64,000 bases of DNA from Fructobacillus apis (GCF_023893635.1 NZ_JAMWYK010000005.1:23035-87034), one strand, 5' to 3'. Positions 16,889-27,394 are shown, counted from the stretch's first letter. A program made the numbers and translations. The notes: generated by a model from the sequence alone, not told the origin.

Positions 16889-17152
16889 ATGTCAGAACAA
16901 AACGCACGTCCACAACGTCGTCGCCCACAAGGTGGACCACGCCGTCGTCGTAAGGTTGACTACATCGCAGCTAACCACATCGAATACGTGGATTACAAGG
17001 ATACTGAATTGTTGGAACGTTTCATCTCAGAACGCGGTAAGATTTTGCCACGTCGTGTGACTGGAACTTCAGCAAAGAACCAACGCAAGGTTACGGCCGC
17101 TATCAAGCGTGCCCGTATCATGGCATTGTTGCCATTCGTCACTGAAGACTAA
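16889..17152 (+). CDS. rpsR: 30S ribosomal protein S18
   Basis: An 87-residue protein with a basic N-terminus and the signature [28 protein letters not shown] region followed by [14 protein letters not shown], typical of S18. Last gene of the operon, closed by a strong terminator. Confidence 0.97.
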   Translation: MSEQNARPQRRRPQGGPRRRRKVDYIAANHIEYVDYKDTELLERFISERGKILPRRVTGTSAKNQRKVTAAIKRARIMALLPFVTED

Positions 17153-17160
17153 TGGTATTG

Positions 17161-17189
17161 AACCAAGACAGAGATGTCTTGGTTTTTTT
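17161..17189 (+). terminator. Terminator after rpsR
   Basis: Stem AACCAAGACA/TGTCTTGGTT, loop GAGA, T run. Confidence 0.92.
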
Positions 17190-17314
17190 GTGTCCAAAAT
17201 CACCATAATGCCCGTATTAAGGCATTTATTCGCACCAGGATGGGCTGGACTTTTTATCGAAACAGCCGAGATATGGTAAAATAGGTCTAACATTCAAAGA
17301 AATTTGAGGCATTC

Positions 17315-19342
17315 ATGAAAACATTTTTAAACATTGGAGCGTTATTCCGCTACCAACAAAGTAAAACTTTTATCATGTCGCTTTCCATGGCGGCGGTTGT
17401 GACCTTGCTTTCATTGATTTTGGCAAGCATGTACAGCGTGCTTTTTGGATTCATTTGGTTCATCTTGCTCTTATTGATGGCAGCTGTTTTAATCCGCCAA
17501 TTGATTCTGGCGAGTCAGGATTCCGAATCCTATTTGGATGAGCTGACCTACCGCGTGAAAAACGGCCAACAAGAAGCCATTTTGAAAATGCCACTCGGAA
17601 TCATCCTTTTGGACGGTGACCGTGTGGTTTGGGTGAATCCATACTTGCAAGAACTGTTGAAGGAACGAGATTTAATCGGGTCTTCACTTTCAGAAGAGGA
17701 ACCGGAACTCGGCGAAGCAATGGCAAAGGAAGACGAAGAATCAACCATCGACTGGTTGGGGCGTTCCTTTGTGGTTGACTACCAAGCCGAGCTCGGGGCC
17801 TTGTACTTAATGGATTCTTCTGAAAACGTGGCTTTGAAGCAAGACCTAGATGACCATCGTTTGGTAACGGGAATTGTTTCCGTCGATAACTACGAAGAAG
17901 TGACGGAAGGAATGCTGGATTCCGAAACGTCGAAGTTGCGGACGGAAGTGACCGGTCAGTTGACTGACTGGGCGCAAAAATACCGTCTCTATGTTCGTCG
18001 CCTCTCGCCAATTTCTTACCTCTTGATGGGTTATCAAGAAGATTTGAAGAAGGCTGAAGACGACAAGTTCTCCATCGTAAAGATTGTACGTGAAGCCACG
18101 GCACAGCAAAATTCACCATTGACCCTTTCGATGGGAATCGCCTACGGAGAACAAGACATTAACTCCCTTGTTCAATTGGCACAGACAAATCTCGACTTGG
18201 CCCTCGGACGTGGTGGAGATCAAGTGGTTGTGAAGGCAGAAGATGCCCCTGCTCGTTTCTACGGTGGAACAACCAACCCGATGGAAAAGCGGACGCGTGT
18301 GCGTGCTCGTGTGATTTCACAGACCGTTTCCGAGTTGATCGACCAGGCCGACCAGGTCTTTGTCGTTGGACATAAGATGCCCGACTTGGATGCTGTTGGA
18401 TCAGCCATGGGACTGTGGCGCTTTAGCCAGACCCGTGAAAAGAAGGCCTTTGTTGTTGTCGATGAAGAAAACATCTACTCCGACATTCAGTCCTTACTGA
18501 AGGCGGTTCGCAACACGGATCCTGAAGATGCGGAGCCAGGTGTGAACCTGGGGGCATCCGTCATCGCAGAAAAGGATGCCTTGGAACGCGCAACGGATCG
18601 TTCGCTCTTGATTTTGGTTGACCACGCGCGTGAAGCGTTGACTGGTGCACCAGAACTTTTGCACGAGTTGGACGAACACCTGGTAGTTGTTGACCACCAT
18701 CGTTTGGCGGAAAACGGATTGACGGAAAAGCCAATCCTTTCATACATCGAACCATACGCGTCATCAACTTCAGAATTGGTGACGGAATTGTTGCAGTACC
18801 AGAATCAAAAGGGTGCGCCAATCACGCGCTTGGAAGCAACCGCCATGCTTGGTGGAATCCAAGTCGACACGAAGAACTTCGTCTTACGGACGGGTTCTCG
18901 TACCTTCGACGCGGCTTCTTACCTGCGTGCCAACGGGGCCGACAGTGAATTGATTCAATCCTTCTTGAAGGAAAAGTTCTCAGACTTCAAGGCGCGTGCT
19001 GAGTTGATTTCAGCTGCCGAAGTGAAGAATGAAGCAGCCATTTCGGTTGGTGATAACGAGAAGGTTTACCCTGGTGTTATCACGGCTCAGGCTGCCGATG
19101 AATTGCTTCAAATCGAAGGCGTCAAGGCTTCCTTTGTTTTGACAAAGCGGGATGATGGACGTGTTGGGATTTCTGCTCGTTCAAACGGGGACTTCAACGT
19201 TCAAACCGTTATGGAAGACTTGGGTGGTGGTGGCCACTTGTCCAACGCCGCCACGCAGATGGCCGACGTCACAACGCAGGAAGCGTATGAAAAGTTGGTT
19301 CAAGCCATCGAAGGTCAGGAAGAAGAGGAAGCGGCTAACTAA
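17315..19342 (+). CDS. gdpP: Cyclic-di-AMP phosphodiesterase GdpP
   Basis: Membrane protein that hydrolyses c-di-AMP to pApA and so affects potassium, osmolyte and wall homeostasis. The 675 residues contain two N-terminal membrane helices (about 15-65), a PAS-like domain (about 85-160), a degenerate GGDEF domain, and a DHH/DHHA1 phosphoesterase. Catalytic motifs are GHKMPDLDAVGSAMGL, VVDHHR, and GGGHLSNAATQ near the C-terminus. It lies just upstream of rplI and dnaB, the common Firmicutes order. Confidence 0.95.
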   Translation: MKTFLNIGALFRYQQSKTFIMSLSMAAVVTLLSLILASMYSVLFGFIWFILLLLMAAVLIRQLILASQDSESYLDELTYRVKNGQQEAILKMPLGIILLDGDRVVWVNPYLQELLKERDLIGSSLSEEEPELGEAMAKEDEESTIDWLGRSFVVDYQAELGALYLMDSSENVALKQDLDDHRLVTGIVSVDNYEEVTEGMLDSETSKLRTEVTGQLTDWAQKYRLYVRRLSPISYLLMGYQEDLKKAEDDKFSIVKIVREATAQQNSPLTLSMGIAYGEQDINSLVQLAQTNLDLALGRGGDQVVVKAEDAPARFYGGTTNPMEKRTRVRARVISQTVSELIDQADQVFVVGHKMPDLDAVGSAMGLWRFSQTREKKAFVVVDEENIYSDIQSLLKAVRNTDPEDAEPGVNLGASVIAEKDALERATDRSLLILVDHAREALTGAPELLHELDEHLVVVDHHRLAENGLTEKPILSYIEPYASSTSELVTELLQYQNQKGAPITRLEATAMLGGIQVDTKNFVLRTGSRTFDAASYLRANGADSELIQSFLKEKFSDFKARAELISAAEVKNEAAISVGDNEKVYPGVITAQAADELLQIEGVKASFVLTKRDDGRVGISARSNGDFNVQTVMEDLGGGGHLSNAATQMADVTTQEAYEKLVQAIEGQEEEEAAN

Positions 19343-19400
19343 AAGCTGCTGTATAATATAGAAAAGAATGCGGGACTGAGTCCCCTTAGAGGAGGCAGAT

Positions 19401-19853
19401 ATGCAAGTAGTATTCTTGGAAGACGTAAAGGGTCGTGGTAAGAAGGGCGAAGTAAAAAACGTCCCTGATGGCTACGCAAACAACTTCTTGATTAAGAACA
19501 AGAAGGCAGAGCCTGCCACTGGAAAGAACTTGGGTGCTGTAAAGGGGCGCCAAAAGGCTGAAGAAAAGCAAGCGGCTGCTGAATTGGCCGCTGCAAAGGA
19601 CTTGAAGGCCATGTTGGAAGACGACAAGACAGTCGTCACGATCCCAGGTAAGGCCGGAACGGACGGTCGTTTGTTCGGTGCCGTTTCAACGAAGCAGATT
19701 GCTGCCGAATTGGAAAAGCAATACAAGGTGAAAATCGACAAGCGTAAGTTGTTGTTGAACCAACCAATCCACGCCATGGGATTCACTTCAGTACCAGTTA
19801 AGCTACACAAGGAAGTTCAAGCCGAACTCCGCGTACACGTTAAAGAGGGGTAA
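19401..19853 (+). CDS. rplI: 50S ribosomal protein L9
   Basis: A 150-residue protein with the L9 N-domain signature ([20 protein letters not shown], then GYANNFL), a long Ala/Lys helix, and a C-domain with the conserved [17 protein letters not shown] is AGAGGAGG, and a TATAAT sits at 19352-19357. It ends 3 nt before dnaB, so the pair is translationally linked. Confidence 0.96.
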   Translation: MQVVFLEDVKGRGKKGEVKNVPDGYANNFLIKNKKAEPATGKNLGAVKGRQKAEEKQAAAELAAAKDLKAMLEDDKTVVTIPGKAGTDGRLFGAVSTKQIAAELEKQYKVKIDKRKLLLNQPIHAMGFTSVPVKLHKEVQAELRVHVKEG

Positions 19854-19856
19854 TTT

Positions 19857-21353
19857 ATGGCCGACGTTTCATTAATGGCCAACGAATATCGCCAAGCGCC
19901 TCAAGACATCGAAGCTGAAAAAGCCGTCCTTGGGGCGATTCTCTTTGATGTTTCTTCTGACTCAGCGATGGTGACCGCCGAATCAATCTTGGATGCCAAG
20001 GACTTTTACCGCAGTGCCCACCAAGAGATTTTCAAGGCGATGCACTTGCTCGTATCAGAGAGTCGGCCAATTGATATCCTGACCTTGCAGGACAAGTTGA
20101 ACGGTGAGGGACAACTGGAAAACGTTGGAGGTTTAGCCTACCTTTCCGAGTTGTCTGAATCCACTGCGTCTGCTGCTAACTTGAAGCACTACGCCTCCAT
20201 TGTTCACGAAAAGGCAGTTTTGCGCCGTTTGATTGAATCACTCACGAAGTCGATGTCATTGGCATACGACGGTGGGAAGAATTCAACCGAACTGTTAGAA
20301 GAAGTGTCACACGAAGTTGACCAATTGGCGTCCAACCGTGGAAACGATGAACTTCGTCCAATCAAAGAAGTGATTGACGAATTCAACGCGAACTTGGAAG
20401 AAGCTTCAAAGAACGAATCCGACGTTGTCGGACTCGCGACGGGGTACCAAGAACTTGATAAGTTGACCCACGGATTCCGGGAAGATCAAATGATTGTTAT
20501 CGGGGCGCGTCCTGCCGTTGGTAAGACGGCCTTTGTGTTGAACATGGCGCGTAACGCAGCCAAGTCCGAAAAGGTTCCCGTTGTGATTTTCTCACTGGAA
20601 ATGGGAGCTGTTGATTTGGTTACCCGTTTGGTCGCCGCCGAAGGTGGAATTGATTCCAACCATTTGACGACTGGTCAGATGACAAAGGAAGACTGGTCAA
20701 CGTTAACGGTTGCCACGAATTCATTGGCCCAGATGAAGATTTACATGGATGACACGCCTGGAATCCGAATAACGCAAATCGCTGCCAAGTTGCGTCAGTT
20801 GGAAAAAGACTTGCTTTCAAGCATGTCCGAAGAAGACCGAATCAAGGATCCACATCCTTTGGGAATGGTCGTGATTGATTACTTGGGGCTGATCGAATCA
20901 GGAAACACCGAGAGTCGTCAGCAGGCGGTTTCTGAAGTTTCTCGTTCTATCAAGAAGCTGGCAAAGGAATTGCACACGCCAATCGTTGCCCTGGCCCAGC
21001 TTTCCCGTGGAGTGGAACAGCGAACGGACAAGCGTCCGGTCCTTTCCGATTTACGTGAATCTGGTTCTATCGAACAGGATGCCGACATCGTTGGCTTTTT
21101 ATACCGTGATGACTACTACCGAAGCGACGGTGAGGATGATTCCGGTCCGGTTGAAGAAGAACCGGAGCAAGAGTCAGTACCCATTGAAGTCATTTTGGAA
21201 AAGAACCGTGCGGGTGCACGAGGAACGGCGACGTTGATGTTTAACAAGCCGACCTTTAAGTTCGCGGACCGAGCACCGGGCTACCGGGATGAAAATCCAT
21301 ACGGCCAAGCGCCGTTGCCCCCAATCCCGCCTGAAACCTCTAACGGTTATTAA
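19857..21353 (+). CDS. dnaB: Replicative DNA helicase DnaB
   Basis: Hexameric 5'-3' helicase at the replication fork. The 498-residue protein has the N-terminal DnaB domain (YRQAPQDIEAEKAVLGAIL) and a RecA-like C-domain with Walker A GARPAVGKTAF, Walker B MVVIDYLGLI, and SRGVEQRTDKRPVLSDLRESGSIEQ-type motif 4 (given here only as its start, SRGVEQR). The C-terminal tail is longer than usual and rich in Pro and Glu. It overlaps no gene and begins 3 nt after rplI. Confidence 0.96.
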   Translation: MADVSLMANEYRQAPQDIEAEKAVLGAILFDVSSDSAMVTAESILDAKDFYRSAHQEIFKAMHLLVSESRPIDILTLQDKLNGEGQLENVGGLAYLSELSESTASAANLKHYASIVHEKAVLRRLIESLTKSMSLAYDGGKNSTELLEEVSHEVDQLASNRGNDELRPIKEVIDEFNANLEEASKNESDVVGLATGYQELDKLTHGFREDQMIVIGARPAVGKTAFVLNMARNAAKSEKVPVVIFSLEMGAVDLVTRLVAAEGGIDSNHLTTGQMTKEDWSTLTVATNSLAQMKIYMDDTPGIRITQIAAKLRQLEKDLLSSMSEEDRIKDPHPLGMVVIDYLGLIESGNTESRQQAVSEVSRSIKKLAKELHTPIVALAQLSRGVEQRTDKRPVLSDLRESGSIEQDADIVGFLYRDDYYRSDGEDDSGPVEEEPEQESVPIEVILEKNRAGARGTATLMFNKPTFKFADRAPGYRDENPYGQAPLPPIPPETSNGY

Positions 21354-21360
21354 GCAAAAT

Positions 21361-21390
21361 AAAAAAGCACATCATTCGATGTGCTTTTTT
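21361..21390. terminator. Bidirectional terminator between dnaB and ybaK
   Basis: Stem AAAAAAGCACATC/GATGTGCTTTTTT with loop ATTC. Confidence 0.92.
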
Positions 21391-21398
21391 TATTTGGA

Positions 21399-21899
21399 TT
21401 AGCTTTCGGTTAATTCTTCAAAGGAGGCGCCAATCATGTTGGCTAAGTCCTGTGGATTCATCTTATCAGAATGACCGAGTTCACCGGCTGAGACCATGAA
21501 GAAGTCCTTGTGCTCCGCCTGTTGTGCGAGATAGATGGGAAAGCCTTTGTTCTGCCAAATCCCAACGGGGTTATTTGCCCCATGAACATAGCCGGTCGTC
21601 TTTTCCAGTTCCTTTTGAGGGAGCATGTGCACTTTCTTATTCCCAGATACAGAAGCGAGTTTTTTGAGGTCGAGTCGCTCCGTGAGGGGCACGACGGCAA
21701 CGACGGGCCCCGTTTTATCACCCTTAGCAGCCAGCGTCTTGTAGATGTCGGACTCCTCGATACCGAGCTCTTCAAAACGGGCGGCCTTTTCCTCTTCGCT
21801 CAGTTCAAGCGCGTTAATCTTCATCGGCTCGTACGCCACACCGTGCTTCTCGAGCACCTGTTCCGGTAATGTTTTTTTGTCTTTTTTCTTCTTTGCCAT
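21399..21899 (-). CDS. ybaK: Cys-tRNA(Pro)/Cys-tRNA(Cys) deacylase, YbaK/EbsC family
   Basis: Removes mischarged cysteine from tRNA-Pro. The 166-residue protein has the YbaK/ProX fold: IYKTLAAKGD with the conserved Lys, PLTERLDLKKLA, and the GYVHGANNPVGIW segment that matches the family GY..G..SP.G motif. The N-terminus is unusually lysine-rich (AKKKKDKK). Standing alone, it converges with dnaB. Confidence 0.88.
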   Translation of the reverse strand: MAKKKKDKKTLPEQVLEKHGVAYEPMKINALELSEEEKAARFEELGIEESDIYKTLAAKGDKTGPVVAVVPLTERLDLKKLASVSGNKKVHMLPQKELEKTTGYVHGANNPVGIWQNKGFPIYLAQQAEHKDFFMVSAGELGHSDKMNPQDLANMIGASFEELTES

Positions 21900-21956
21900 A
21901 GGGTTATTTTAGCACAATTTGGTAAAGTCGAAAGCGCCTCGGACAACCAATTGGAG

Positions 21957-21973
21957 AACTGGTCCGACCAATT
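21957..21973. promoter_or_regulatory. GntR operator, upstream of its own gene
   Basis: TGGTC-C-GACCA at 21960-21970, extended to CTGGTCCGACCAATT, within 30 nt of the regulator start. It resembles the TGGTCTAGACCA class bound by HutC/NagR-type GntR proteins. Confidence 0.6.
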
Positions 21974-21990
21974 CGTGATAAAATGGAGCC

Positions 21991-22719
21991 ATGACAGAAG
22001 CTAAATACGTGGCTGTTCAAGCCGACATCAAATCAAAAATTTACCAGGGGGCTTATCCAGACTTGAAGCTCCCGGACGAACGTTCCATGGCCGAGGAGTA
22101 CGGTGTGTCCCGTTCTTCCATCAAACGTGCGTTAAACGTGTTGGTCCAACAGGGAATCATCTTCAAAAAGCGCGGCTCCGGAACCTTCGTGAACCCGCTT
22201 TATTTGAAGAACCAAGCCATCTTCCAACACGAAGGATCGAACTTGGGCGTGTCCGACTCCTTTCGGATTAACGGGCAGGCGCCATCAATCGAACTCCTGG
22301 ATTTCCGAGTTATTCAAGCGACTCCGGAACAGCAATCCGCCTTGTTTTTAAACGACGGAGATTTCGTGTACGAAATTAAGCGACTGCGTAAGTTGGACGG
22401 CGTGCCCTTCATGATTGAGTACGGTTACGTGCCCATCGCCCTTCTTCCTGGATTGAAGAAGGGGGATGTCACGCAATCCATCTACGGCTATGTCGAAAAG
22501 GAAAAGCAACGAAAGGTAACGCGTTCCTTCATGACCATCATGGCCGCGCCTTCAAACGATGAGGAACAAGAGCTGTTGCAGCTAAAGAAGACGGAGCCGG
22601 TCGGAATCATGGAAGGAATTTTCTTCATGGACGACGGGACACCGTTGGAATACGCTAACATGCGATTGCACTATGAATACTTGCGTTATAACGCCTTTGT
22701 TTCGCTTGGCTCAGAATAA
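21991..22719 (+). CDS. GntR-family regulator with UTRA ligand domain, beside phosphoketolase
   Basis: A 242-residue HutC-subfamily regulator. Residues 1-70 form a winged helix (LPDERSMAEEYGVSRSSIKRAL, then GSGTFV); residues about 95-235 form the UTRA effector-binding domain (LLDFRVIQATPEQQSAL, VPFMIEYGYVP, GTPLEYANMRLHYEYLRY). UTRA domains bind sugar phosphates or related small molecules. It lies 188 nt upstream of xfp, and near-palindromic TTGGWCC-type sites occur in front of both genes, so it probably controls both itself and phosphoketolase. The effector (a pentose or hexose phosphate, for example) is inferred. Confidence 0.88.
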   Translation: MTEAKYVAVQADIKSKIYQGAYPDLKLPDERSMAEEYGVSRSSIKRALNVLVQQGIIFKKRGSGTFVNPLYLKNQAIFQHEGSNLGVSDSFRINGQAPSIELLDFRVIQATPEQQSALFLNDGDFVYEIKRLRKLDGVPFMIEYGYVPIALLPGLKKGDVTQSIYGYVEKEKQRKVTRSFMTIMAAPSNDEEQELLQLKKTEPVGIMEGIFFMDDGTPLEYANMRLHYEYLRYNAFVSLGSE

Positions 22720-22735
22720 GAATTGAAAGCGGTAA

Positions 22736-22755
22736 TAATTGGACCGGTCCAATTA
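22736..22755. promoter_or_regulatory. GntR operator upstream of xfp
   Basis: Perfect 20-bp palindrome TAATTGGACC-GGTCCAATTA, about 50 bp upstream of the xfp -35. A weaker TTGGTCCCAA half-match lies at about 22784-22793. Confidence 0.7.
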
Positions 22756-22807
22756 AAATTTAAATGCAACCAAAATCGAGAAAGTTGGTCCCAAGCGTCG
22801 TTTTTTC

Positions 22808-22836
22808 TTGAATCACCATTTATCACTCGATATAAT
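22808..22836 (+). promoter_or_regulatory. Promoter of xfp
   Basis: TTGAAT, 17-nt spacer, perfect TATAAT. The leader then holds a small ACGC-ATAA-GCGT hairpin before the AAAAGGAG binding site. Confidence 0.75.
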
Positions 22837-22907
22837 GTACTTGTAAATATTTAATCGGAGGAACGCATAAGCGTCCTTCGTGTAAAGAAAAAAGGAGTAC
22901 TATTTAC

Positions 22908-25361
22908 ATGGTTGATTACAACTCAAAAGAGTACTTGGAACTCGTTGATAAGTGGTGGCGCGCAACCAACTACTTGTCAGCTGGGATGATTTTTTTGAAG
23001 TCAAACCCATTGTTCTCAGTTACTAAGACGCCAATTCAAGCTGAAGACGTGAAGGTTAAGCCTATCGGGCACTGGGGAACGATCTCTGGTCAAACTTTCT
23101 TGTACGCTCACGCAAACCGTCTGATCAACAAGTATGACTTGAACATGTTCTACATCGGTGGACCAGGACACGGTGGCCAGGTAATGGTTACGAACGCCTA
23201 CCTCGATGGTGAATATACTGAAGACTACCCAGAAGTTACGCAAGACTTGAAGGGTATGTCAACGTTGTTCAAGCGCTTCTCATTCCCAGGTGGAATTGGT
23301 TCTCACATGACGGCCCAAACACCAGGTTCTTTGCACGAAGGTGGAGAATTGGGATACTCATTGTCTCACGCCTACGGTGCTGTTTTGGATAACCCTGACC
23401 AAATTGCTTTCGCAGTTGTTGGTGATGGTGAAGCCGAAACTGGTCCATCAATGACTTCATGGCACTCAATCAAGTTCTTGAACGCCAAGAACGACGGTGC
23501 TGTTTTGCCAATCTTGGACTTGAACGGATTTAAGATTTCTAACCCAACTGTCTTCTCACGTATGTCAGACGAAGAAATCACGAACTTCTTCAAGGGTCTT
23601 GGATTCTCAGCTCGTTTCATCGAAAACGACGACATCCACGACTACATGGCTTACCACGAAAAGACTGCTAAGGTCATGGACGAAGCTATCGAAGACATCC
23701 AAGCTATCCAAAAGGATGCCCGTGAAAACGGTAAGTACGAAGATGGTTCAATCCCTGCATGGCCTGTAATCATCGCTCGCTTGCCAAAGGGTTGGGGTGG
23801 ACCAACGCACGACCAAAAGGGAATGCCAATCGAAGATTCATTCCGTGCCCACCAAGTTCCATTGCCTCTTGGCCAAAACAACTTGGAAACGTTGCCACAA
23901 TTCGAAGAATGGATGAACTCATACATGCCTGAAGAATTGTTCAACGCTGATGGTTCATTGAAGGATGAATTGAAGGCAATCGCTCCTAAGGGCGACAAGC
24001 GTATGTCAGCTAACCCAATCGCTAACGGTGGACGTAAGCGTGGGGAAGCCTTGAAGGACTTGGATTTGCCAAACTGGCGCGACTACACGAACGACATCAA
24101 CGATGACAACCGTGGAACTTTGTTGCCAGATGGAAACCGCAACATGGACATGTTCACTTTGTCAACTTACCTTGAAAAGGTAATGCAAATGAACCCTAAG
24201 TCATTCCGTGTATTCGGTCCTGACGAAACGATGTCAAACCGTTTGTGGTCATTGTTCGACACGACTAACCGTCAATGGATGGAAGAAGTGAAGAACCCTA
24301 ACGATCAATTCGAAGCTCCAGAAGGTCGTATTTTGGATGCTCAATTGTCAGAACACCAAGCTGAAGGTTGGTTGGAAGGTTACACGTTGACTGGACGTGT
24401 TGGAATCTTCGCATCATACGAATCATTCTTGCGTGTTGTTGACTCAATGATCACTCAACACTTCAAGTGGTTGCGTCACGCCTCAGAACAAGCATGGCGT
24501 AACGACTACCCATCATTGAACTTGATTTCAACTTCTACTGCATTCCAGCAAGATCACAACGGTTACACTCACCAAGATCCTGGTATGTTGACTCACTTGT
24601 CAGAAAAGAAGTCAAACTTCATCCGTCAATACTTGCCTGCCGATGGTAACGCTACTTTGGCTGTTATGGAACGTGCGTTCTCAGAACACTCAAAGGTTAA
24701 CCACATGGTTATCTCAAAGCAACCACGTCAACAATGGTTCTCAGCTGCTGAAGCTGAAGTCCTTGCTAACGAAGGTTTGAAGACGATTGACTGGGCATCT
24801 ACTGCACCTTCTGGTGACGTAGACATCACGTTTGCATCTGCTGGTACTGAACCAACGATCGAAACGTTGGCAGCTTTGTGGTTGGTTAACCAAGCCTTCC
24901 CAGAAGTTAAGTTCCGTTACGTAAACGTTGTTGAATTGCTCCGTTTGCAAAAGAAGTCAGAATCAGCTGGTAACGACGAACGTGAATTGTCAGCCGAAGA
25001 CTTCGACAAGTACTTCCAAGCTGATACACCAGTTATCTTCGGATTCCACGGATACGAAAACTTGGTTGAATCATTCTTCTTCGAACGTAAGTTCCGCGGC
25101 GATGTATACGTTCACGGATACCGTGAAGATGGTGACATCACGACGACTTATGACATGCGTGTTTACTCACACCTTGACCGCTTCCACCAAGCTAAGGAAG
25201 CCGTTGAAGTTCTTTCAGGACGTGGCGTAATCGAACAAGCTGCTGCTGATACGTTCATCGCAAAGATGGATGACATCTTGGCAAAGCACTTCAAGGTTAC
25301 CCGTGAAGAAGGACATGACATTGAAGAATTCACGAAGTGGCAATGGTCAGCTTTGAAGTAA
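22908..25361 (+). CDS. xfp: Xylulose-5-phosphate/fructose-6-phosphate phosphoketolase
   Basis: Thiamine-diphosphate enzyme cleaving xylulose-5-phosphate (and often fructose-6-phosphate) with phosphate to glyceraldehyde-3-phosphate and acetyl phosphate; the hallmark of heterofermentation. The 817-residue protein has the family length and signatures: IGHWGT, GGPGHGG, the ThDP motif GDGEAETG with Asn in [27 protein letters not shown] in the Pyr domain, and a C-terminal [17 protein letters not shown]. Its codons are strongly biased (CCA, TCA, AAC, AAG), consistent with high expression. It is a single gene with its own strong promoter, a GntR operator upstream and a terminator downstream. Confidence 0.97.
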   Translation: MVDYNSKEYLELVDKWWRATNYLSAGMIFLKSNPLFSVTKTPIQAEDVKVKPIGHWGTISGQTFLYAHANRLINKYDLNMFYIGGPGHGGQVMVTNAYLDGEYTEDYPEVTQDLKGMSTLFKRFSFPGGIGSHMTAQTPGSLHEGGELGYSLSHAYGAVLDNPDQIAFAVVGDGEAETGPSMTSWHSIKFLNAKNDGAVLPILDLNGFKISNPTVFSRMSDEEITNFFKGLGFSARFIENDDIHDYMAYHEKTAKVMDEAIEDIQAIQKDARENGKYEDGSIPAWPVIIARLPKGWGGPTHDQKGMPIEDSFRAHQVPLPLGQNNLETLPQFEEWMNSYMPEELFNADGSLKDELKAIAPKGDKRMSANPIANGGRKRGEALKDLDLPNWRDYTNDINDDNRGTLLPDGNRNMDMFTLSTYLEKVMQMNPKSFRVFGPDETMSNRLWSLFDTTNRQWMEEVKNPNDQFEAPEGRILDAQLSEHQAEGWLEGYTLTGRVGIFASYESFLRVVDSMITQHFKWLRHASEQAWRNDYPSLNLISTSTAFQQDHNGYTHQDPGMLTHLSEKKSNFIRQYLPADGNATLAVMERAFSEHSKVNHMVISKQPRQQWFSAAEAEVLANEGLKTIDWASTAPSGDVDITFASAGTEPTIETLAALWLVNQAFPEVKFRYVNVVELLRLQKKSESAGNDERELSAEDFDKYFQADTPVIFGFHGYENLVESFFFERKFRGDVYVHGYREDGDITTTYDMRVYSHLDRFHQAKEAVEVLSGRGVIEQAAADTFIAKMDDILAKHFKVTREEGHDIEEFTKWQWSALK

Positions 25362-25375
25362 GCTGAACACCTCTT

Positions 25376-25407
25376 CAAAAAGAGCGAGCGAAAGCTCGTT
25401 CTTTTTT
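25376..25407 (+). terminator. Terminator after xfp
   Basis: Stem around CGAGC-GAAA-GCTCG extended by AAAGA/TCTTT, then T7. Confidence 0.9.
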
Positions 25408-25466
25408 TATACAAAAAGACCGGGAAATTCTGCTATAATAGCCCTAATTGAGGAAGGAAGACCGCT

Positions 25467-26285
25467 ATGAATACGATTAAATTGATTTCGATTGATATTG
25501 ACGGAACACTTTTGAACGATAACCGGGAAATTACGCCCGCTGTTAAAAAGGCTGTGCAGGAAGCAACGGCCAAGGGAATCTACGTTGTCATTACAACTGG
25601 ACGTCCTGCAACGGGAGTGAAAAAAGTTCTTTCTGATCTCGAACTTATTGCGGAAGATCAGTACGTGATTACCCACAACGGAGGGGTAGCCCGTTCAACG
25701 GATCACGCAAATGATGTTTATCATGAAGAGTTACCCTGGGATTTGTTCGAGGAGGCTTTGACTTTTGCAAAGGAAAAAAAGGCCTACTTGCAAGTTGAAT
25801 CCGACGAGTATGCCTACACGTTGAACCGGGAATCCAACGTCTTTGTCGCACAAGAAAACTTCGTTGTGCAGTTGCCTTTGAAGACGGTTGATTCCGTTGA
25901 TGAATTGAAAGACGTGCCTTTCGTTAAGGCCATGATCATTGGGACAGAAGATGACATGGACCGGATTCAAGCGGCCGTTCCAGCAGACTTGAAAGAACGT
26001 GCGAACGTCGTTCGCTCAACGCCAAATAACTTGGAGTTTATGAACAAGATTGCTTCCAAGGGGAACGCCATGTTGGCATTGGCTGACAAGCTTGGTATCA
26101 AGCAAGAAGAAACAATGGCCATCGGTGATCAAGAAAACGACGTTACGATGATCAAAGCGGCCGGTATCGGTGTGGCTATGGGAAACGCCGTACCATTGAT
26201 TAAGAATGCTGCCGACGTTGAAACGACGGATAACAACCATGATGGGGTTGCAAACGCCATTGAAAAGTATGCCTTGGGTAAGTGA
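25467..26285 (+). CDS. HAD-family sugar phosphatase (Cof type)
   Basis: A 272-residue Cof-type HAD hydrolase. Motif I is DIDGTLLN at residues 10-17, motif II TTGRP near 46, motif III the Lys in NKIASKGNAML, and motif IV GDQENDVTMIKAAG. A C2B cap lies between. Such enzymes dephosphorylate sugar phosphates or similar metabolites with broad specificity, so the exact substrate is unknown. Standing alone; SD is AGGAAGG. Confidence 0.9.
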   Translation: MNTIKLISIDIDGTLLNDNREITPAVKKAVQEATAKGIYVVITTGRPATGVKKVLSDLELIAEDQYVITHNGGVARSTDHANDVYHEELPWDLFEEALTFAKEKKAYLQVESDEYAYTLNRESNVFVAQENFVVQLPLKTVDSVDELKDVPFVKAMIIGTEDDMDRIQAAVPADLKERANVVRSTPNNLEFMNKIASKGNAMLALADKLGIKQEETMAIGDQENDVTMIKAAGIGVAMGNAVPLIKNAADVETTDNNHDGVANAIEKYALGK

Positions 26286-26312
26286 GGCATTATAAAGAAT
26301 TATTTTTATTCA

Positions 26313-26344
26313 AGGAAGGGCTGATTTGAAATCGGTCCTTTTTT
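26313..26344 (+). terminator. Terminator after the HAD gene
   Basis: Stem GGGCTGATTT/AAATCGGTCC with two G-T pairs, then T run. Confidence 0.75.
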
Positions 26345-26367
26345 CTATCCAGTTTTTAGTCAATTCT

Positions 26368-26376
26368 TGGTATAAT
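26368..26376 (+). promoter_or_regulatory. Extended -10 promoter of prs
   Basis: TGG-TATAAT, no clear -35; 37 nt before the start codon. Confidence 0.5.
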
Positions 26377-26413
26377 AGACAATGAATTAGTCATTTTATG
26401 CTTGGAGTAGTCT

Positions 26414-27394
26414 ATGTCACAGTCAAATCTTAAACTTTTTTCCTTGTCATCGAACCATCCTTTAGCTGAAAAAATCGCAGCCGAAGTAGGTGTACCGCTT
26501 TCTGATATTTCCGTTAAGCGTTTTGCTGACGGTGAAGTGCAGATTAACATTGAAGAATCTGTTCGTGGTGCCAATGTTTTCGTTATCCAGTCAACATCAC
26601 AGCCGGTTAATGACAACTTGATGGAACTCTTGATCATGATCGATGCGTTGAAGCGAGCATCTGCTGAACAAATCAACGTTGTTTTGCCTTACTACGGTTA
26701 TGCTCGTCAAGACCGTAAGGCCCGTTCACGTGAACCAATCACTGCTAAGTTGGTTGCGAACATGATTGAACGTGCTGGTGCTACGCGTGTGATGGCGCTT
26801 GATTTGCACGCAGCGCAAATTCAAGGGTTCTTCGATTTGCCAATGGATCACCTTCAAGGTGCGCCGCTCTTAGCTGACTACTTGATTGAAACGGGAATTG
26901 CCGATAAGGAAAACGCCGTTGTTGTCTCACCTGACCATGGTGGAATGACCCGTGCCCGTAATTTGAACAACATGTTGGGCTTGGATGCACCCGTTGCTGT
27001 GATCGACAAGCGTCGTCCGAAGCCAAACGTGGCTGAGGTTGGTTCAATCGTTGGTGATGTTGCTGGAAAGACGGCAATCATGGTCGATGACATGATTGAT
27101 ACCGCCGGAACGATTACTCAAGGAGCACAACTGGTACTTGAACACGGTGCCAAGGAAGTTTATGTTGCCGCTTCTCACGCGGTCTTCTCAGGGCCTGCTT
27201 TGGAACGCTTGCAAAACTCCGTTTTCACGAAGGTTATCGTAACGGACTCTATCAATTTGCCAGACTCCAAGAAGTTCGACAAGTTGGAAATTGTGTCAGT
27301 TGGTGAATTGATTGGTGAAGCCATTCGTCGTGTATCCATGAACGAAGCCATTTCACCAATGTTCAAGCACCGTTTCCGTCGTCGTAATCAATAA
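26414..27394 (+). CDS. prs: Ribose-phosphate pyrophosphokinase
   Basis: Makes PRPP from ribose-5-phosphate and ATP for purine, pyrimidine, His and NAD synthesis. The 326-residue protein shows [10 protein letters not shown], the flexible-loop [14 protein letters not shown] segment, [22 protein letters not shown] and the PRPP-binding [11 protein letters not shown]. It is placed alone, between strong terminators, and links the ribose genes of this window to nucleotide synthesis. Confidence 0.97.
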   Translation: MSQSNLKLFSLSSNHPLAEKIAAEVGVPLSDISVKRFADGEVQINIEESVRGANVFVIQSTSQPVNDNLMELLIMIDALKRASAEQINVVLPYYGYARQDRKARSREPITAKLVANMIERAGATRVMALDLHAAQIQGFFDLPMDHLQGAPLLADYLIETGIADKENAVVVSPDHGGMTRARNLNNMLGLDAPVAVIDKRRPKPNVAEVGSIVGDVAGKTAIMVDDMIDTAGTITQGAQLVLEHGAKEVYVAASHAVFSGPALERLQNSVFTKVIVTDSINLPDSKKFDKLEIVSVGELIGEAIRRVSMNEAISPMFKHRFRRRNQ

